Source: Candidatus Pantoea varia (lineage in GTDB: Bacteria > Pseudomonadota > Gammaproteobacteria > Enterobacterales > Enterobacteriaceae). Taken from it: DNA of 64,000 bases. The stretch covers positions 310,001-374,000 of the forward strand of contig NZ_FOVG01000004.1 in assembly GCF_900115075.1 (NCBI RefSeq), read 5' to 3'. Shown here piece after piece: positions 10,714-21,433 of the stretch. The notes under the pieces were generated by a model, which had not been told where the DNA came from, made no database searches, and worked only from the letters and a program-made list of their open reading frames with translations. The translations under genes were made by a program, and so were the position numbers. How positions within the stretch are numbered: the stretch's first letter is position 1; every line of letters starts with the position of its first letter.

Positions 10714-10986
10714 AATTTTTTATTCACTACGCCGCTGGCACTTAAGAGGGTTTTTCCTGCATATTTCAGGCAATTATCAGCAGGTTACTCACGCTGTCGC
10801 CTGGAGGGCAAGGGGTTTATGAGGCGAAGATTAATGCACAGAAGCCGCGCTGTCTCTGCTTTCTTTGCTCTTTCGCAGACCTTTTCGCACTCTCATGAGA
10901 CCAGGATAGTTCTCATTCAGATTTATGCGAGGCCTCTCCAGACTGTGCCGGTAAATTTTATGTCAGACTAAGCCAAACGAAATCGA

Positions 10987-11607
10987 ATGAAAAAAATCAC
11001 ACTCGCTGGACTCACTTTGCTGGCCCTTAGCACCCTTGCACCTGCCCATGCCGACGAAAAACGCTATGTTTCTGATGAGCTTTCGACCTGGGTACGTAGC
11101 GGTCCAGGCGATCAGTTCCGCCTGCTCGGTAAGCTGAACGCCGGGGAAGAGGTGCAACTGTTACAGACCAATAATGACACCCATTATGGCCAGATCCGTG
11201 ATTCGGAAGGCCGCACCACCTGGATCCCCCTGTCGCAGCTTAGCGCGAATCCAAGCCTGCGCACCCGGGTGCCTCAGCTTGAGCAGCAGGTGAAAGATCT
11301 GACGGCCAAACTGGATAACATCGACAACAGCTGGAATCAGCGCACCGCTGAGATGCAGAATAAAGTCGCCAGCAGCGATGGCGTAATCAATGGGCTTAAA
11401 GGCGAGAATCAGAAGCTGAAAAATGAGCTTATCGTCGCGCAGAAGAAAGTCAGCGCCGCTAACGTTCAGTTGGATGATAAGCAGCGCACCATCATCATGC
11501 AGTGGTTTATGTATGGTGGCGGCGTACTGGGTGTCGGCCTGCTGCTGGGCCTGTTACTGCCGCACATGCTGCCGCGCCGTAAGAAAAGCGATCGCTGGAT
11601 GAACTGA
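10987..11607 (+). CDS. ygiM: YgiM, SH3-domain membrane protein
   Basis: The 206-residue protein has a signal sequence (MKKITLAGLTLLALSTLAPAHA), a bacterial SH3 domain at about residues 28-90 (TWVRSGPGDQFRLLGKLNAG), a long coiled coil (about 95-165) and a C-terminal transmembrane helix followed by a basic tail RRKKSDRWMN. It is nearly colinear with E. coli YgiM. Molecular function is unknown. The topology suggests an inner-membrane anchored protein with its SH3 domain in the periplasm. It precedes cca, separated by a terminator. Confidence 0.93.
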   Translation: MKKITLAGLTLLALSTLAPAHADEKRYVSDELSTWVRSGPGDQFRLLGKLNAGEEVQLLQTNNDTHYGQIRDSEGRTTWIPLSQLSANPSLRTRVPQLEQQVKDLTAKLDNIDNSWNQRTAEMQNKVASSDGVINGLKGENQKLKNELIVAQKKVSAANVQLDDKQRTIIMQWFMYGGGVLGVGLLLGLLLPHMLPRRKKSDRWMN

Positions 11608-11630
11608 CACTATTCTGTCGGATTTAAGCA

Positions 11631-11653
11631 GGGGATCGCAGGATCCCCTTTTT
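11631..11653 (+). terminator. Rho-independent terminator after ygiM
   Basis: Arms ggggatc and gatcccc with a four-base loop are followed by five T residues. Confidence 0.85.
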
Positions 11654-11766
11654 GGCATGTCTGCAATCCGGGGAATCTGTGCAACAATAAAATGAGATGC
11701 ACGGCTGATTTCAGGCGCGGGAGGTGCCCGGCGTGCAGGTCATTTCCTTTTTCTCTGGAGTTTTGC

Positions 11767-12999
11767 GTGAAGACGTTTCTTGTTGGCGGTGCAGTGCGTG
11801 ATGCGCTGCTGAATCTGCCGGTTACAGACAAAGATTGGGTAGTAACAGGTTCCACACCCGAAGCCATGCTTGAGCAGGGCTATCAACAGGTCGGTCGCGA
11901 TTTTCCCGTTTTCCTGCATCCCGTCAGTCGCGAAGAGTATGCGCTGGCACGGACCGAGCGGAAAAACGGGAAAGGCTACACCGGCTTTGTCACCTGGTCC
12001 GCGCCCGACGTGACGCTGGAGCAGGACTTACAGCGGCGCGATCTGACCATCAATGCTATCGCGCAGGATGAAAACGGCGAGCTGGTTGATCCCTACAACG
12101 GCCAGCGTGATATTGCCCAGCGCCTGCTGCGTCACGTCTCTGACGCCTTCAGTGAAGATCCGCTACGTGTACTGCGGGTCGCGCGTTTTGCGGCGCGTTT
12201 TGCCCATCTCAACTTTCGTATTGCCCCCGAAACCCAGCGGCTGATGCAGCAGATGGCCGAAAGCGGCGAGCTGTCGAATCTCACTGCGGAACGGGTGTGG
12301 AAAGAGACAGAAAAGGCGCTGAGTGCCCGTAATCCGCAGGTCTATTTCCAGGTTCTGCGCGACTGCGGTGCGCTGCAGGTGCTGTTTCCTGAGCTGGATA
12401 ATCTATTTGGTATTCCTGCGCCGATTAAGTGGCATCCGGAGATCGACACCGGCGTTCATACGCTGATGACGCTGGCGATGGCCGCCGCGCTCTCCAGTGA
12501 GATCGATGTGCGCTTCGCCACGCTCTTTCATGACGTCGGAAAAGCGCTGACACCGCCTGAGCTTTGGCCCAGCCATCATGGTCATGGCCTGGCGGGCGTT
12601 CCGCTGGTCGAGGCGCTGTGCCAGCGACTGCGCGTCCCAAACACAATTCGCGATCTGGCGCTGATCGTGACCGAATTTCACGACATTGTGCACACCATCG
12701 AACGTCAATCCGCTGCGTCGCTGGTGGCGCTGTTCGACCGGATCGATGCCTGGCGTAAGCCGCAGCGCGTTGAGCAGATGGCGCTAACCAGCGAAGCGGA
12801 CGCGCGCGGGCGAGCCGGACTGGAGAGCATGCCTTATCCGCAGGGCGACTATCTGCGTCGTGCTTTTGCGCTGGCGCAGGCGGTGCCGACAAAAGCGGTA
12901 GTCGAAGCGGGATTCAAAGGGGCAGAAGTGCGGGAGGAGATGACGCGACGACGGATTGACGCCGTCGCGCAGGGTCTGGCGCTCAGGCAGCCTGACTAG
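11767..12999 (+). CDS. cca: CCA-adding enzyme (tRNA nucleotidyltransferase)
   Basis: Cca builds or repairs the 3' CCA end of tRNAs. The N-terminal class II nucleotidyltransferase domain begins [12 protein letters not shown] and holds the catalytic acidic pair in DKDW. RNA-binding neck and body regions follow, and the C-terminal HD phosphohydrolase domain of the proteobacterial long form is present ([19 protein letters not shown]). The start is the GTG at 11767, six bases after a GGAG site and matching E. coli [12 protein letters not shown]; the in-frame upstream ATG at 11692 would add 25 unrelated residues. Length is 410 residues. Confidence 0.97.
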   Translation: MKTFLVGGAVRDALLNLPVTDKDWVVTGSTPEAMLEQGYQQVGRDFPVFLHPVSREEYALARTERKNGKGYTGFVTWSAPDVTLEQDLQRRDLTINAIAQDENGELVDPYNGQRDIAQRLLRHVSDAFSEDPLRVLRVARFAARFAHLNFRIAPETQRLMQQMAESGELSNLTAERVWKETEKALSARNPQVYFQVLRDCGALQVLFPELDNLFGIPAPIKWHPEIDTGVHTLMTLAMAAALSSEIDVRFATLFHDVGKALTPPELWPSHHGHGLAGVPLVEALCQRLRVPNTIRDLALIVTEFHDIVHTIERQSAASLVALFDRIDAWRKPQRVEQMALTSEADARGRAGLESMPYPQGDYLRRAFALAQAVPTKAVVEAGFKGAEVREEMTRRRIDAVAQGLALRQPD

Positions 13000-13010
13000 C
13001 AGGCTGCCTG
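12984..13010. terminator. Hairpin at the cca 3' end, between cca and uppP
   Basis: The perfect ten-base arms caggcagcct and aggctgcctg surround the cca stop codon in the loop. There is no T run on either strand, so it may block ribosomes or RNases or terminate weakly for the two convergent genes. Confidence 0.5.
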
Positions 13011-13014
13011 GGGT

Positions 13015-13833
13015 TTACATGAAGATCATGTAAACCGCTGCCGCCACAATAAAGCGGTAAATAGCGAATGAGACAAACGAGATGCGTTTAATCAGCTCAA
13101 GGAAGGCTTTAATCGCAATCAGCGCCACGATAAACGCCATCACAAAGCCCACCGCGAACATCGGGAAGTCCGCCATTGTCAGGAAGCCGATGCTCTTGTA
13201 CATGTCCAGCACGGTCGCACCCATCATCATTGGCACCGCCAGGATGAAGGAGAATTCTGACGCTGCATAGCGGCTCACGCCCATCAGCATGCCACCCGAG
13301 ATCGTTGCACCCGAACGCGAGAAGCCCGGCCACAGTGCTAAGCACTGGAAACAGCCAATCATAAACGCCTGACGATAGGTAATATCATCGACGCCGACGG
13401 CTTTCGGCTGTTTTGGCTTAAGATACTCAGCGACCAGCAGCAGCACACCCCCCACCACCAGCGCGTACATCACGTTGATAGGGTTAAACAGCGTTTTGAT
13501 TTGATCGTGCAGCACCAGACCCACGACCACCGCCGGAACCATACCCAGCAGGATGTGGATCAGCGACAGACGGCCGGTGCCAACACCTTCATGTTTAACC
13601 TGGCCAAAGTGGATGCCGATCAGGCCAAACAGACGGCGCCAGAACATCACTACCACAGCCAGAATCGATCCTAACTGGATCACGACTTCAAAGGTCTCGG
13701 CTTTTTCACCCTCAAAGCCCAGCAGGTGACCCACTATAATCATGTGCCCTGTGGAAGAGACCGGTAAAAATTCGGTCAGCCCTTCCACAATGCCCAGGAT
13801 TGCAGCTACCCAAAGCTGATGAATATCTGCCAT
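13015..13833 (-). CDS. uppP: Undecaprenyl-diphosphatase (BacA/UppP)
   Basis: UppP dephosphorylates undecaprenyl diphosphate in the inner membrane, recycling the lipid carrier for peptidoglycan and other polymers; overexpression gives bacitracin resistance. The 272-residue multi-spanning protein has both family signatures, [16 protein letters not shown] near the N-terminus and [13 protein letters not shown] in the middle. An in-frame TTG lies one codon upstream; the ATG at 13833 is preferred from GAGG spacing and the E. coli alignment. It is convergent with cca. Confidence 0.97.
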   Translation of the reverse strand: MADIHQLWVAAILGIVEGLTEFLPVSSTGHMIIVGHLLGFEGEKAETFEVVIQLGSILAVVVMFWRRLFGLIGIHFGQVKHEGVGTGRLSLIHILLGMVPAVVVGLVLHDQIKTLFNPINVMYALVVGGVLLLVAEYLKPKQPKAVGVDDITYRQAFMIGCFQCLALWPGFSRSGATISGGMLMGVSRYAASEFSFILAVPMMMGATVLDMYKSIGFLTMADFPMFAVGFVMAFIVALIAIKAFLELIKRISFVSFAIYRFIVAAAVYMIFM

Positions 13834-14023
13834 CAAATGTTTCCTCTATCCGTTTCAAACCATTAAAAAGGCGGTAGCGCGCTGCTATCGCCTGAAATTA
13901 TGCCGCTATCAGCCTGAATTAAACCTTAAGGTCTACACCGTTTCGCCTGCTGTAACGAAACGGTACACGCTATGACAGACAGTAATTTGGTTTGGTTTCA
14001 TTGTGATGGCAATCACATCGTAT

Positions 14024-14383
14024 TTATTTAGGAATAGTCCCGCGCTCAATTCGCACGCCAACCTGCGCCGCCTGGGCTACAGCGCCCGGTTTGCTTACCT
14101 TTATGCGGACGCCAGGCGAATTGAAACGGTTCATCAACAGATCCGCGATTTCTTCAGCAACCCGCTCAACCAGCGCAAAACGGTTGCCAGTAAGATACGT
14201 CAGAATTGCCGAGGAGACATCCGCATAGCTCAGACAATCCTTTACATCGTCGCTGCTGGCCGCCAGACGGTTATCCCAGGCCATTTCGACATCGAGCACC
14301 AGCTTCTGCTGTATGCCCTGTTCCCAGTCGTAAACGCCAATGGTGGTGAACACCGTGAGTTGTTCTATAAATACGATATCCAT
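14024..14383 (-). CDS. folB: Dihydroneopterin aldolase
   Basis: FolB converts 7,8-dihydroneopterin to 6-hydroxymethyl-dihydropterin in folate synthesis. The 119-residue protein has the family opening MDIVFIEQLTVFTTIGVYDW with the substrate-binding region, and the LVERVAEEIADLL helix. It is divergent from plsY with about 108 bases between them, as in E. coli. Confidence 0.96.
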   Translation of the reverse strand: MDIVFIEQLTVFTTIGVYDWEQGIQQKLVLDVEMAWDNRLAASSDDVKDCLSYADVSSAILTYLTGNRFALVERVAEEIADLLMNRFNSPGVRIKVSKPGAVAQAAQVGVRIERGTIPK

Positions 14384-14491
14384 GATGAGAGTCTCTGTTT
14401 TTGGCTAAGCCGGATACCACTTCCGGCGGATTATGCGTATTATCCACGGTTGATGAGATCAAAACGACCCTAAAGGGAACGGTACGGTGTT

Positions 14492-15097
14492 ATGAGTGCT
14501 TTCGCGCTTGGTATGATTATTTTCGCGTATCTTTGCGGTTCGATTTCCAGTGCGATTCTGGTCTGCAAACTCGCTGGCCTGCCCGATCCCCGCACACACG
14601 GTTCAGGCAATCCTGGTGCCACTAACGTACTGCGTCTGGGCGGTAAAGCCGCAGCCGCAGCCGTATTAGTGTTTGATGTGCTGAAGGGGATGGTGCCGGT
14701 CTGGCTGGCCTATCTGATGCATGTCACTCCGCTCTATCTCGGCCTGACCGCGATTGCTGCCTGTCTGGGTCATATCTACCCGGTGTTTTTTCACTTTCGC
14801 GGTGGCAAAGGTGTGGCGACGGCATTTGGGGCGATTGCGCCGATTGGCTGGGACTTAACCGGGCTGCTCACCGGCACCTGGCTGTTAACGGTTTTACTTA
14901 GCGGCTATTCCTCGCTGGGTGCCATCGTCAGCGCATTGATTGCGCCATTCTATGTCTGGTGGTTCAAACCGCAGTTCACCTTCCCGGTTTCCATGCTCTC
15001 CTGTCTGATCCTGCTGCGTCATCACGATAATATTCAGCGGCTGTGGCGGGGCCAGGAAGGCAAAATCTGGAAGCGCAAAAAGAAATCTCAGCCATAA
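14492..15097 (+). CDS. plsY: Glycerol-3-phosphate acyltransferase PlsY
   Basis: PlsY transfers an acyl group from acyl-phosphate to glycerol 3-phosphate, the first step of phospholipid synthesis, in the inner membrane. The 201-residue, multi-pass protein has the conserved loops [12 protein letters not shown] and [10 protein letters not shown]. The C-terminus is basic (RKKKSQP). It ends within a terminator shared with tsaD. Confidence 0.96.
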   Translation: MSAFALGMIIFAYLCGSISSAILVCKLAGLPDPRTHGSGNPGATNVLRLGGKAAAAAVLVFDVLKGMVPVWLAYLMHVTPLYLGLTAIAACLGHIYPVFFHFRGGKGVATAFGAIAPIGWDLTGLLTGTWLLTVLLSGYSSLGAIVSALIAPFYVWWFKPQFTFPVSMLSCLILLRHHDNIQRLWRGQEGKIWKRKKKSQP

Positions 15098-15123
15098 AAA
15101 AAGCCGGCAAGCCGGCTTTTTTC
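15096..15123. terminator. Bidirectional terminator between plsY and tsaD
   Basis: The arms aagccggc and gccggctt are flanked by an A run on one side and a T run on the other, so it works for both convergent genes. Confidence 0.9.
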
Positions 15124-15126
15124 ACA

Positions 15127-16140
15127 TCAGATGGCGGGCAGTTCCGCCAGCGGCCAGCGTGGCCGCACGCTGACGCTTAACCCGCCCCTGGTGCCGCCTT
15201 TTAACCGCACCATGCCCGCATACGCGATCATCGCACCGTTATCGGTACAGAACTCCGGACGGGCGTAAAACACGTCACCGCCGCGCTTTTGCATCATGAT
15301 CGCCATCTGCTCCCGCAGTGTGCGGTTAGCGCTGACTCCGCCCGCAATTACCAGACGCTTAAAGCCGGTCTGATCCAGCGCACGCTTACATTTAATCGAC
15401 AGCGTATCGACTACTGCATCTTCAAACGCACGGGCGATATCAGCACGGGTCTGATCATCGTCAGGATTCGCGCGAATGGTATTAGCAGCAAAAGTTTTCA
15501 GGCCGGAGAAGCTGAAATCCAGGCCCGGCCGGTCGGTCATCGGACGCGGGAAGGTAAAACGCCCCGCCGTGCCCTGCTGCGCCATCTTCGACAGCATGGG
15601 TCCGCCCGGATAATCCAGACCAAGCAGCTTCGCTGTCTTATCAAAGGCTTCGCCCGCGGCATCATCGATCGATTCACCCAGCAATTCGTACTCACCGACG
15701 CCGGTGACGCTAATCAGCTGGGTATGTCCGCCCGACACCAGTAGGGCCACAAACGGAAACTCCGGTGGATTCTCTTCCAGCATCGGCGCCAGCAGGTGAC
15801 CTTCCATATGATGAACCGGCACAGCAGGCACTTTCCAGGCAAACGCCAGGGCGCGGCCAATGGTCGCACCAACCAGAAGCGCGCCAACCAGTCCAGGACC
15901 GGCAGTGTAGGCCACCGCATCAATCTGCTGCGGCTCCAGACCGGCCTCTTTCAGCGCCGCCTGAATCAGCGGCACGGTTTTACGCACGTGATCACGTGAG
16001 GCCAGTTCCGGCACCACACCGCCATAATCGGCATGCAGTTTTACCTGGCTGTAGAGTTGGTTTGCCAGTAATCCGGCCTCGTCATCATAGATTGCGATGC
16101 CGGTTTCATCGCACGACGTTTCAATACCCAGAATTCGCAT
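15127..16140 (-). CDS. tsaD: TsaD, tRNA threonylcarbamoyladenosine synthase subunit
   Basis: TsaD (formerly YgjD/Gcp) transfers threonylcarbamoyl to A37 of ANN-decoding tRNAs together with TsaB, TsaC and TsaE. The 337-residue ASKHA-fold protein starts [14 protein letters not shown] and has the metal-binding HHMEGH motif near residue 111 and the nucleotide-binding segment [13 protein letters not shown]. It is divergent from rpsU, as in E. coli. Confidence 0.98.
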   Translation of the reverse strand: MRILGIETSCDETGIAIYDDEAGLLANQLYSQVKLHADYGGVVPELASRDHVRKTVPLIQAALKEAGLEPQQIDAVAYTAGPGLVGALLVGATIGRALAFAWKVPAVPVHHMEGHLLAPMLEENPPEFPFVALLVSGGHTQLISVTGVGEYELLGESIDDAAGEAFDKTAKLLGLDYPGGPMLSKMAQQGTAGRFTFPRPMTDRPGLDFSFSGLKTFAANTIRANPDDDQTRADIARAFEDAVVDTLSIKCKRALDQTGFKRLVIAGGVSANRTLREQMAIMMQKRGGDVFYARPEFCTDNGAMIAYAGMVRLKGGTRGGLSVSVRPRWPLAELPAI

Positions 16141-16242
16141 TGCATCACCTCATTCTTGCGGCGCGCAGTTTATCACAGCAATGGGATGTGCAGCGCAGGC
16201 ATCCCGCGTAAAAAGTCATTTTCTGTCGGCTAAAGAGTGCGC

Positions 16243-16248
16243 TATACT
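16243..16248 (+). promoter_or_regulatory. Possible distal promoter -10 for the rpsU operon
   Basis: TATACT at 16243-16248 is a good -10 hexamer followed by a C-rich discriminator. The -35 region (near 16220) is poor. It lies in the tsaD-rpsU divergent region. Confidence 0.4.
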
Positions 16249-16316
16249 CCCGCCCCTGGAAAAACCGGCAGCCGCACAGGCAAACGCTCCTGTTGGTTTC
16301 AAATTATCCATGGTGC

Positions 16317-16633
<317 letters not shown>

Positions 16634-16687
16634 GTCGTTCCGGAGGTTCGCCTCCACCGCGTGATTCACGCAGACAGAGTCAAGTAA

Positions 16688-16723
16688 AAGGCCGTGCTTT
16701 CCGAAAGGAAGCGCGGCTTGTTG
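16688..16723 (+). terminator. Internal attenuator between rpsU and dnaG
   Basis: An imperfect stem (ggccgtgctttcc pairing with ggaagcgcggctt, one bulge) around GAAA is followed by a broken T run. In E. coli a partial terminator at this position keeps dnaG expression low relative to rpsU. The same role is inferred here. Confidence 0.7.
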
Positions 16724-16751
16724 CCGTTTATGAGCTGAAAATCTGGGGCGT

Positions 16752-18497
16752 ATGGCTGGACGAATTCCACGCGTATTTATCAATGATTTACTTGCCCGCA
16801 CGGATATCGTGGATCTTATCGATGCCCGCGTTAAGCTGAAAAAGCAGGGTAAGAATTTCCATGCGTGCTGTCCTTTCCATAATGAAAAAACGCCCTCTTT
16901 CACCGTAAACGGCGAAAAGCAGTTCTATCACTGTTTCGGCTGTGGTGCACATGGCAACGCTATCGACTTTTTAATGAACTTTGATCGTCTGGAGTTTGTT
17001 GAAAGTATTGAAGAGTTAGCCACGTCCCACGGTTTAGACGTGCCTTACGAAGCAGGCAGCGGGCCCAGCCAGATGGAACGCCATCAGCGCCAGAGCCTGT
17101 ATCAGCTGATGGAGAACCTGAACGGTTTTTATCAGCAGGGTCTGCAGCAATCCAGTGCGCAGCCAGCACGCGACTATCTTGATCGTCGTGGTCTGAGCGC
17201 CGACATCATCAATCATTTCGCCATAGGTTACGCGCCAGCCGGCTGGGACAATGTTCTCAAGCGTTTTGGTAAGCAATCGGAAGACCGCGAGTCATTGATG
17301 GAAGCGGGCATGCTGGTCAGCAATGACAAAGGCCGTACCTATGACCGGTTTCGCGACCGCGTCATGTTTCCGATCCGCGATAAGCGTGGACGCGTCATTG
17401 GTTTTGGCGGACGCGTGCTGGGCAACGATACGCCGAAGTATCTGAACTCGCCGGAAACCCCTATTTTCCATAAAGGCCGCCAGCTCTATGGCCTCTATGA
17501 AGCCGTTAAGAACCATCCTGAACCCGCCCGCCTGTTAGTGGTTGAGGGATACATGGACGTGGTTGCGCTGGCGCAGTACGGGATAGATTATGCCGTTGCG
17601 TCATTAGGCACCTCCACCACTGCTGAACATATTCAGTTGCTGTTTCGCAGCACCGACACCGTGATCTGCTGTTACGACGGCGACAGGGCGGGACGTGAAG
17701 CGGCATGGCGTGCGCTTGAAACCGCATTGCCTTACATGAATGATGGTCGTCAGCTACGCTTTATGTTTTTACCCGATGGTGAAGATCCGGATACGCTGAT
17801 ACGCAAAGAGGGTAAAGACGCCTTCGAAGCGAGGATGGAGCAGGCGATGCCGCTCTCTTCGTTTTTATTTGATAGCCTGCTGCCGCAGGTGGATCTGAGC
17901 TCACGCGACGGAAAAGCGCGCCTGAGCACGCTGGCTTTACCGCTGATAACGCAGATCCCCGGGGAGACCTTACGTATTTATATGCGTCAGGAATTGGGGA
18001 ATAAGCTGGGTATTCTTGACGACAACCAGCTTGAAAAGCTGATGCCAAAGCTGGCGGCAAGCGGAATGACGCCGGTTGCGCCACCGCTGAAACGCACCAC
18101 TATGCGCGTGCTGATTGCGTTGCTGATTCAGAACCCGCAACTGGTCACCCTGGTGCCTTCGCTTGATGGGCTGTCTGAGTCAAAAATGCCGGGTTTACCG
18201 CTATTTATCGAATTAGTGGGTCGTTGTAATGAGAATCCTGGATTGACCACCGGACAGCTACTAGAGTTATATCGCGGGACAAATTTTAGTCAGACGCTTG
18301 AAACGCTGGCGATCTGGAACCACATGATAGTAGATGAGGAAGCCGAAGCGGTGTTTCAGGACTCGCTGGCCAGCATCTATGATTCAGCTCTCGAAGAGCG
18401 CCTGGAGTTTTTGATTGCGCGCGAGCGCACCCAGGGGCTCAGCACCGATGAGCGCCGGGAACTCTGGACACTCAGTCAGGCGTTTGCCAGGAAATAA
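16752..18497 (+). CDS. dnaG: DNA primase
   Basis: DnaG makes RNA primers at the replication fork with DnaB helicase. The 581-residue length equals E. coli. The CHC2 zinc ribbon is at about residues 39-64 (CCPFHNEKTPSF then FYHCFGCGAHG). The catalytic core follows with the Toprim motif VVEGYMDVVAL near residue 265 and a second acidic site in CYDGDRAGREAAWR. The C-terminal 130 residues form the DnaB-binding domain. No clear Shine-Dalgarno site precedes the ATG, consistent with low expression. Confidence 0.98.
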   Translation: MAGRIPRVFINDLLARTDIVDLIDARVKLKKQGKNFHACCPFHNEKTPSFTVNGEKQFYHCFGCGAHGNAIDFLMNFDRLEFVESIEELATSHGLDVPYEAGSGPSQMERHQRQSLYQLMENLNGFYQQGLQQSSAQPARDYLDRRGLSADIINHFAIGYAPAGWDNVLKRFGKQSEDRESLMEAGMLVSNDKGRTYDRFRDRVMFPIRDKRGRVIGFGGRVLGNDTPKYLNSPETPIFHKGRQLYGLYEAVKNHPEPARLLVVEGYMDVVALAQYGIDYAVASLGTSTTAEHIQLLFRSTDTVICCYDGDRAGREAAWRALETALPYMNDGRQLRFMFLPDGEDPDTLIRKEGKDAFEARMEQAMPLSSFLFDSLLPQVDLSSRDGKARLSTLALPLITQIPGETLRIYMRQELGNKLGILDDNQLEKLMPKLAASGMTPVAPPLKRTTMRVLIALLIQNPQLVTLVPSLDGLSESKMPGLPLFIELVGRCNENPGLTTGQLLELYRGTNFSQTLETLAIWNHMIVDEEAEAVFQDSLASIYDSALEERLEFLIARERTQGLSTDERRELWTLSQAFARK

Positions 18498-19003
18498 CCG
18501 TTTTCAGCACGCTGCCCATTCCGAACGACGAAAGGGTAGCCGCACGAATTTTAGAGGCCAGGCGAGTAAGCCAGGCCCTTAGCACGAATTTAAGGCCGTC
18601 GGCGTCGACGCCAGTCTGGTTACCGCCAGCGCACAGCTTCCGCAGCGTACTGAAGTACGTGAGGAAAGCGAGCACTGCCGGGGAGCAGAATGGCGAGTAA
18701 GCCAGGCCCTTAGCACGGATTTTAAAGGCCGTCGGCGTCGACGCCAGTCTGGTTACCGCCAGCGCACAGCTTCCGCAGCGTACTGAAGTACGTGAGGAAA
18801 GCGAGCACTGCCGGGGAGCAGAATGGCGAGTAAGCCAGGCCCTTAGCACAGAGTTAACACAAGCGGCTTAAGTGCCGAATACTGATGGGCAAAGCCCACG
18901 CCGCGACGAAGGCAGCGGCAAGAACTAAACGCCTTCACTGCTTATTGTTGGCGCGCTGCCGACCGACACCAATCTAATTTAACAGAAGTGTGGATACCGT
19001 CTT
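18498..19003. other. dnaG-rpoD intergenic region
   Basis: These 506 bases hold no credible gene. They contain a tandem repeat of about 132 bp (listed separately) and then some 150 bases leading to the rpoD start. The minus-strand reading frame that spans the repeat is repetitive by construction and is not considered real. In E. coli this gap is much shorter, so the repeat lengthens the leader between the two operon genes. Confidence 0.8.
18561..18849. repeat. Tandem direct repeat, two full copies plus a partial third
   Basis: The marker ggcgagtaagccaggccctt starts at 18561, 18692 and 18825, giving units of 131 and 133 bases that are otherwise almost identical; the third copy breaks off near 18849. 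The two-base difference lies in the run after agcac (cgaattta versus cggatttta). A degenerate piece of the unit tail also precedes the first copy (from about 18542). Each unit contains the palindrome ggcgtcgacgcc and the hairpin cgtac-tgaa-gtacg. The unit may be a dispersed intergenic element duplicated in place; that is inference. Confidence 0.9.
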
Positions 19004-20845
19004 ATGGAGCAAAACCCGCAGTCACAGCTCAAGCTTCTTGTCACCCGTGGTAAGGAGCAAGGCTATCTGACCTATGCTGAGGTCAATGACCATCTGCCGG
19101 AAGATATCGTCGACTCAGATCAGATCGAAGACATCATCCAGATGATTAACGACATGGGTATTCAGGTGGTTGAAGAAGCCCCTGATGCCGACGATCTGAT
19201 GCTGAACGAAAACAGCTCCGATACTGACGAAGATGCCGCGGAAGCTGCCGCTCAGGTGTTATCCAGCGTTGAATCTGAAATCGGGCGCACCACTGACCCG
19301 GTTCGCATGTATATGCGTGAAATGGGTACCGTTGAACTGCTGACGCGCGAAGGCGAAATCGACATTGCTAAGCGCATTGAAGACGGTATCAACCAGGTTC
19401 AGTGTTCTGTAGCCGAATACCCTGAAGCGATTACTTATCTTCTGGATCAATACGACAAAGTTGAAGCAGGCGAGTCACGCCTCTCCGATCTAATCACCGG
19501 TTTTGTCGATCCTAACGCAGAAGCAGATATCGCCCCAACGGCAACGCACGTGGGCTCTGAACTTTCTGAAGCCGATCGTAAGGACGATGCAGAAGAAGAT
19601 GAAGAGGATGACGACAGCTCCGACGACGATAACTCAATCGACCCGGAACTGGCGCGCGAGAAGTTTTCTGACCTGCGTAAGCAGTATGAAACCACCCGAG
19701 CCGTGATTAAAAGCAAAGGTCGCAGCCATGCTGCCGCCGTAGCTGAAATCCAGAACCTCTCTGACGTCTTCAAACAGTTCCGCCTGGTACCGAAGCAGTT
19801 CGATTACCTGGTCAACAGCATGCGCATCATGATGGAACGCGTCCGTACCCAGGAACGTCTGATCATGAAGCTCTGTATTGAGCTGTGCAAAATGCCGAAG
19901 AAGAACTTCATCACGCTATTTACCGGCAATGAAACCAATGAAACCTGGTTCAAAGCCGCACTGGCAATGAACAAACCGTGGTCTGAGAAGCTGCTGGAAG
20001 TGCAGGATGACGTGACACGTTCCCTGCAGAAACTGGCACAGGTTGAAGAAGAGACCGGCCTGACCATTGAGCAGGTCAAAGACATTAACCGTCGCATGTC
20101 GATCGGTGAAGCCAAAGCGCGTCGCGCCAAGAAAGAGATGGTGGAAGCTAACCTGCGTCTGGTTATTTCGATTGCCAAGAAATATACCAACCGCGGTCTG
20201 CAGTTCCTCGACCTGATTCAGGAAGGTAATATCGGCCTGATGAAAGCGGTAGATAAGTTTGAATATCGCCGTGGTTACAAGTTCTCGACCTATGCGACCT
20301 GGTGGATCCGTCAGGCTATCACCCGCTCTATCGCCGACCAGGCGCGTACCATCCGTATTCCGGTGCATATGATTGAGACCATCAATAAACTCAACCGTAT
20401 TTCGCGCCAGATGCTTCAGGAGATGGGCCGCGAACCGACGCCGGAAGAGCTGGCTGAGCGTATGCTGATGCCAGAAGATAAAATCCGCAAAGTGCTGAAA
20501 ATCGCTAAAGAGCCGATCTCTATGGAGACGCCGATTGGTGATGATGAAGATTCGCATCTGGGCGATTTTATCGAAGACACCACGCTGGAGCTGCCGCTGG
20601 ATTCTGCTACCTCAGAGAGCCTGCGTTCTGCCACCCACGACGTGCTGGCTGGCCTGACCGCGCGTGAAGCGAAAGTGCTTCGCATGCGTTTCGGTATCGA
20701 TATGAACACGGACCATACGCTGGAAGAAGTGGGCAAACAGTTCGACGTGACGCGTGAGCGTATTCGTCAGATTGAAGCGAAAGCCCTGCGTAAACTGCGC
20801 CATCCGAGCCGTTCGGAAGTGCTGCGTAGCTTCCTCGACGATTAA
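19004..20845 (+). CDS. rpoD: RNA polymerase primary sigma factor sigma-70
   Basis: RpoD directs RNA polymerase to housekeeping promoters. Its 613 residues match E. coli length. Region 1.1 is at the N-terminus ([20 protein letters not shown]). The non-conserved region carries the acidic stretch [16 protein letters not shown] (near 190-205). Regions 2.1-2.4 include [20 protein letters not shown] and [10 protein letters not shown]. Region 4.2 is at the end ([20 protein letters not shown]). It is the last gene of the rpsU operon; heat-shock promoters within dnaG are known in E. coli but were not mapped here. Confidence 0.99.
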   Translation: MEQNPQSQLKLLVTRGKEQGYLTYAEVNDHLPEDIVDSDQIEDIIQMINDMGIQVVEEAPDADDLMLNENSSDTDEDAAEAAAQVLSSVESEIGRTTDPVRMYMREMGTVELLTREGEIDIAKRIEDGINQVQCSVAEYPEAITYLLDQYDKVEAGESRLSDLITGFVDPNAEADIAPTATHVGSELSEADRKDDAEEDEEDDDSSDDDNSIDPELAREKFSDLRKQYETTRAVIKSKGRSHAAAVAEIQNLSDVFKQFRLVPKQFDYLVNSMRIMMERVRTQERLIMKLCIELCKMPKKNFITLFTGNETNETWFKAALAMNKPWSEKLLEVQDDVTRSLQKLAQVEEETGLTIEQVKDINRRMSIGEAKARRAKKEMVEANLRLVISIAKKYTNRGLQFLDLIQEGNIGLMKAVDKFEYRRGYKFSTYATWWIRQAITRSIADQARTIRIPVHMIETINKLNRISRQMLQEMGREPTPEELAERMLMPEDKIRKVLKIAKEPISMETPIGDDEDSHLGDFIEDTTLELPLDSATSESLRSATHDVLAGLTAREAKVLRMRFGIDMNTDHTLEEVGKQFDVTRERIRQIEAKALRKLRHPSRSEVLRSFLDD

Positions 20846-20853
20846 GTCCGACA

Positions 20854-20881
20854 AAAACCCCGGTTCGCCGGGGTTTTTTAT
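20854..20881. terminator. Bidirectional terminator between rpoD and mug
   Basis: The stem aaaccccgg / ccggggttt with a ttcg tetraloop has A and T runs on its two sides. Confidence 0.92.
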
Positions 20882-20914
20882 ACCTGCCTGTTACCGCCCC
20901 TGCCCTGACCCACT

Positions 20915-21433
20915 TCAATGACTCTCCGGATGCAGTTCCAGCCAGAGCTGACGATACGCCCCGACCATCTCATCCAGTGATGCGCGATTCAGTCCGCTGG
21001 GATTCGGCAATACCCACACCTGCGTTTTCCCCATACAGATCGGCTGTTTGCCCCATTCGACCTTGCTCTGCTTAAAGGCGCGACGAAAAGCATCTTTACC
21101 CAGAATCGCGAGCGCAGCGGGCTGATAATCCAGCACCTTCTGCATCAGGCGTTTGCCCCCATCGCGCAGCTCATCAGGCGCTAACTCATTCGCCTGCACT
21201 GTAGGACGCTCAACCAGCATGGTGATGCCGCAGCCGGTTTCTGTCAGGCGCTGCTCTTCTTCCGGTTTCAGCTGCTGCCGGGTGAATCCCGCCAGATGAA
21301 TGACTTTCCAGAACCGGTTGCCGGGATGCGCAAAGTGGAACCCCTGATGGGCAGTTGACTGGCCTGGATTGATGCCACAGAACAGCACATCAAGACCGGA
21401 GCTGATGATGTCGCGGATAGCGTGTTCACTCAT
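20915..21433 (-). CDS. mug: G/U mismatch-specific DNA glycosylase
   Basis: Mug removes uracil and ethenocytosine mispaired with guanine. This 172-residue protein has the catalytic motif GINPG with its Asn near residue 22 and the intercalation-loop motif NPSGLNR near 147, both as in E. coli Mug. The N-terminus is a few residues longer. Its ATG overlaps the stop of the upstream tetR-type gene by four bases (ATGA), which suggests translational coupling; this arrangement differs from E. coli, where mug stands alone. Confidence 0.95.
   Translation of the reverse strand: MSEHAIRDIISSGLDVLFCGINPGQSTAHQGFHFAHPGNRFWKVIHLAGFTRQQLKPEEEQRLTETGCGITMLVERPTVQANELAPDELRDGGKRLMQKVLDYQPAALAILGKDAFRRAFKQSKVEWGKQPICMGKTQVWVLPNPSGLNRASLDEMVGAYRQLWLELHPESH

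Noticed and set aside
18472-18849. A minus-strand frame of 125 residues over the dnaG-rpoD repeat
   Set aside because: The repetitive product arises from the DNA repeat; no ribosome site or similarity.
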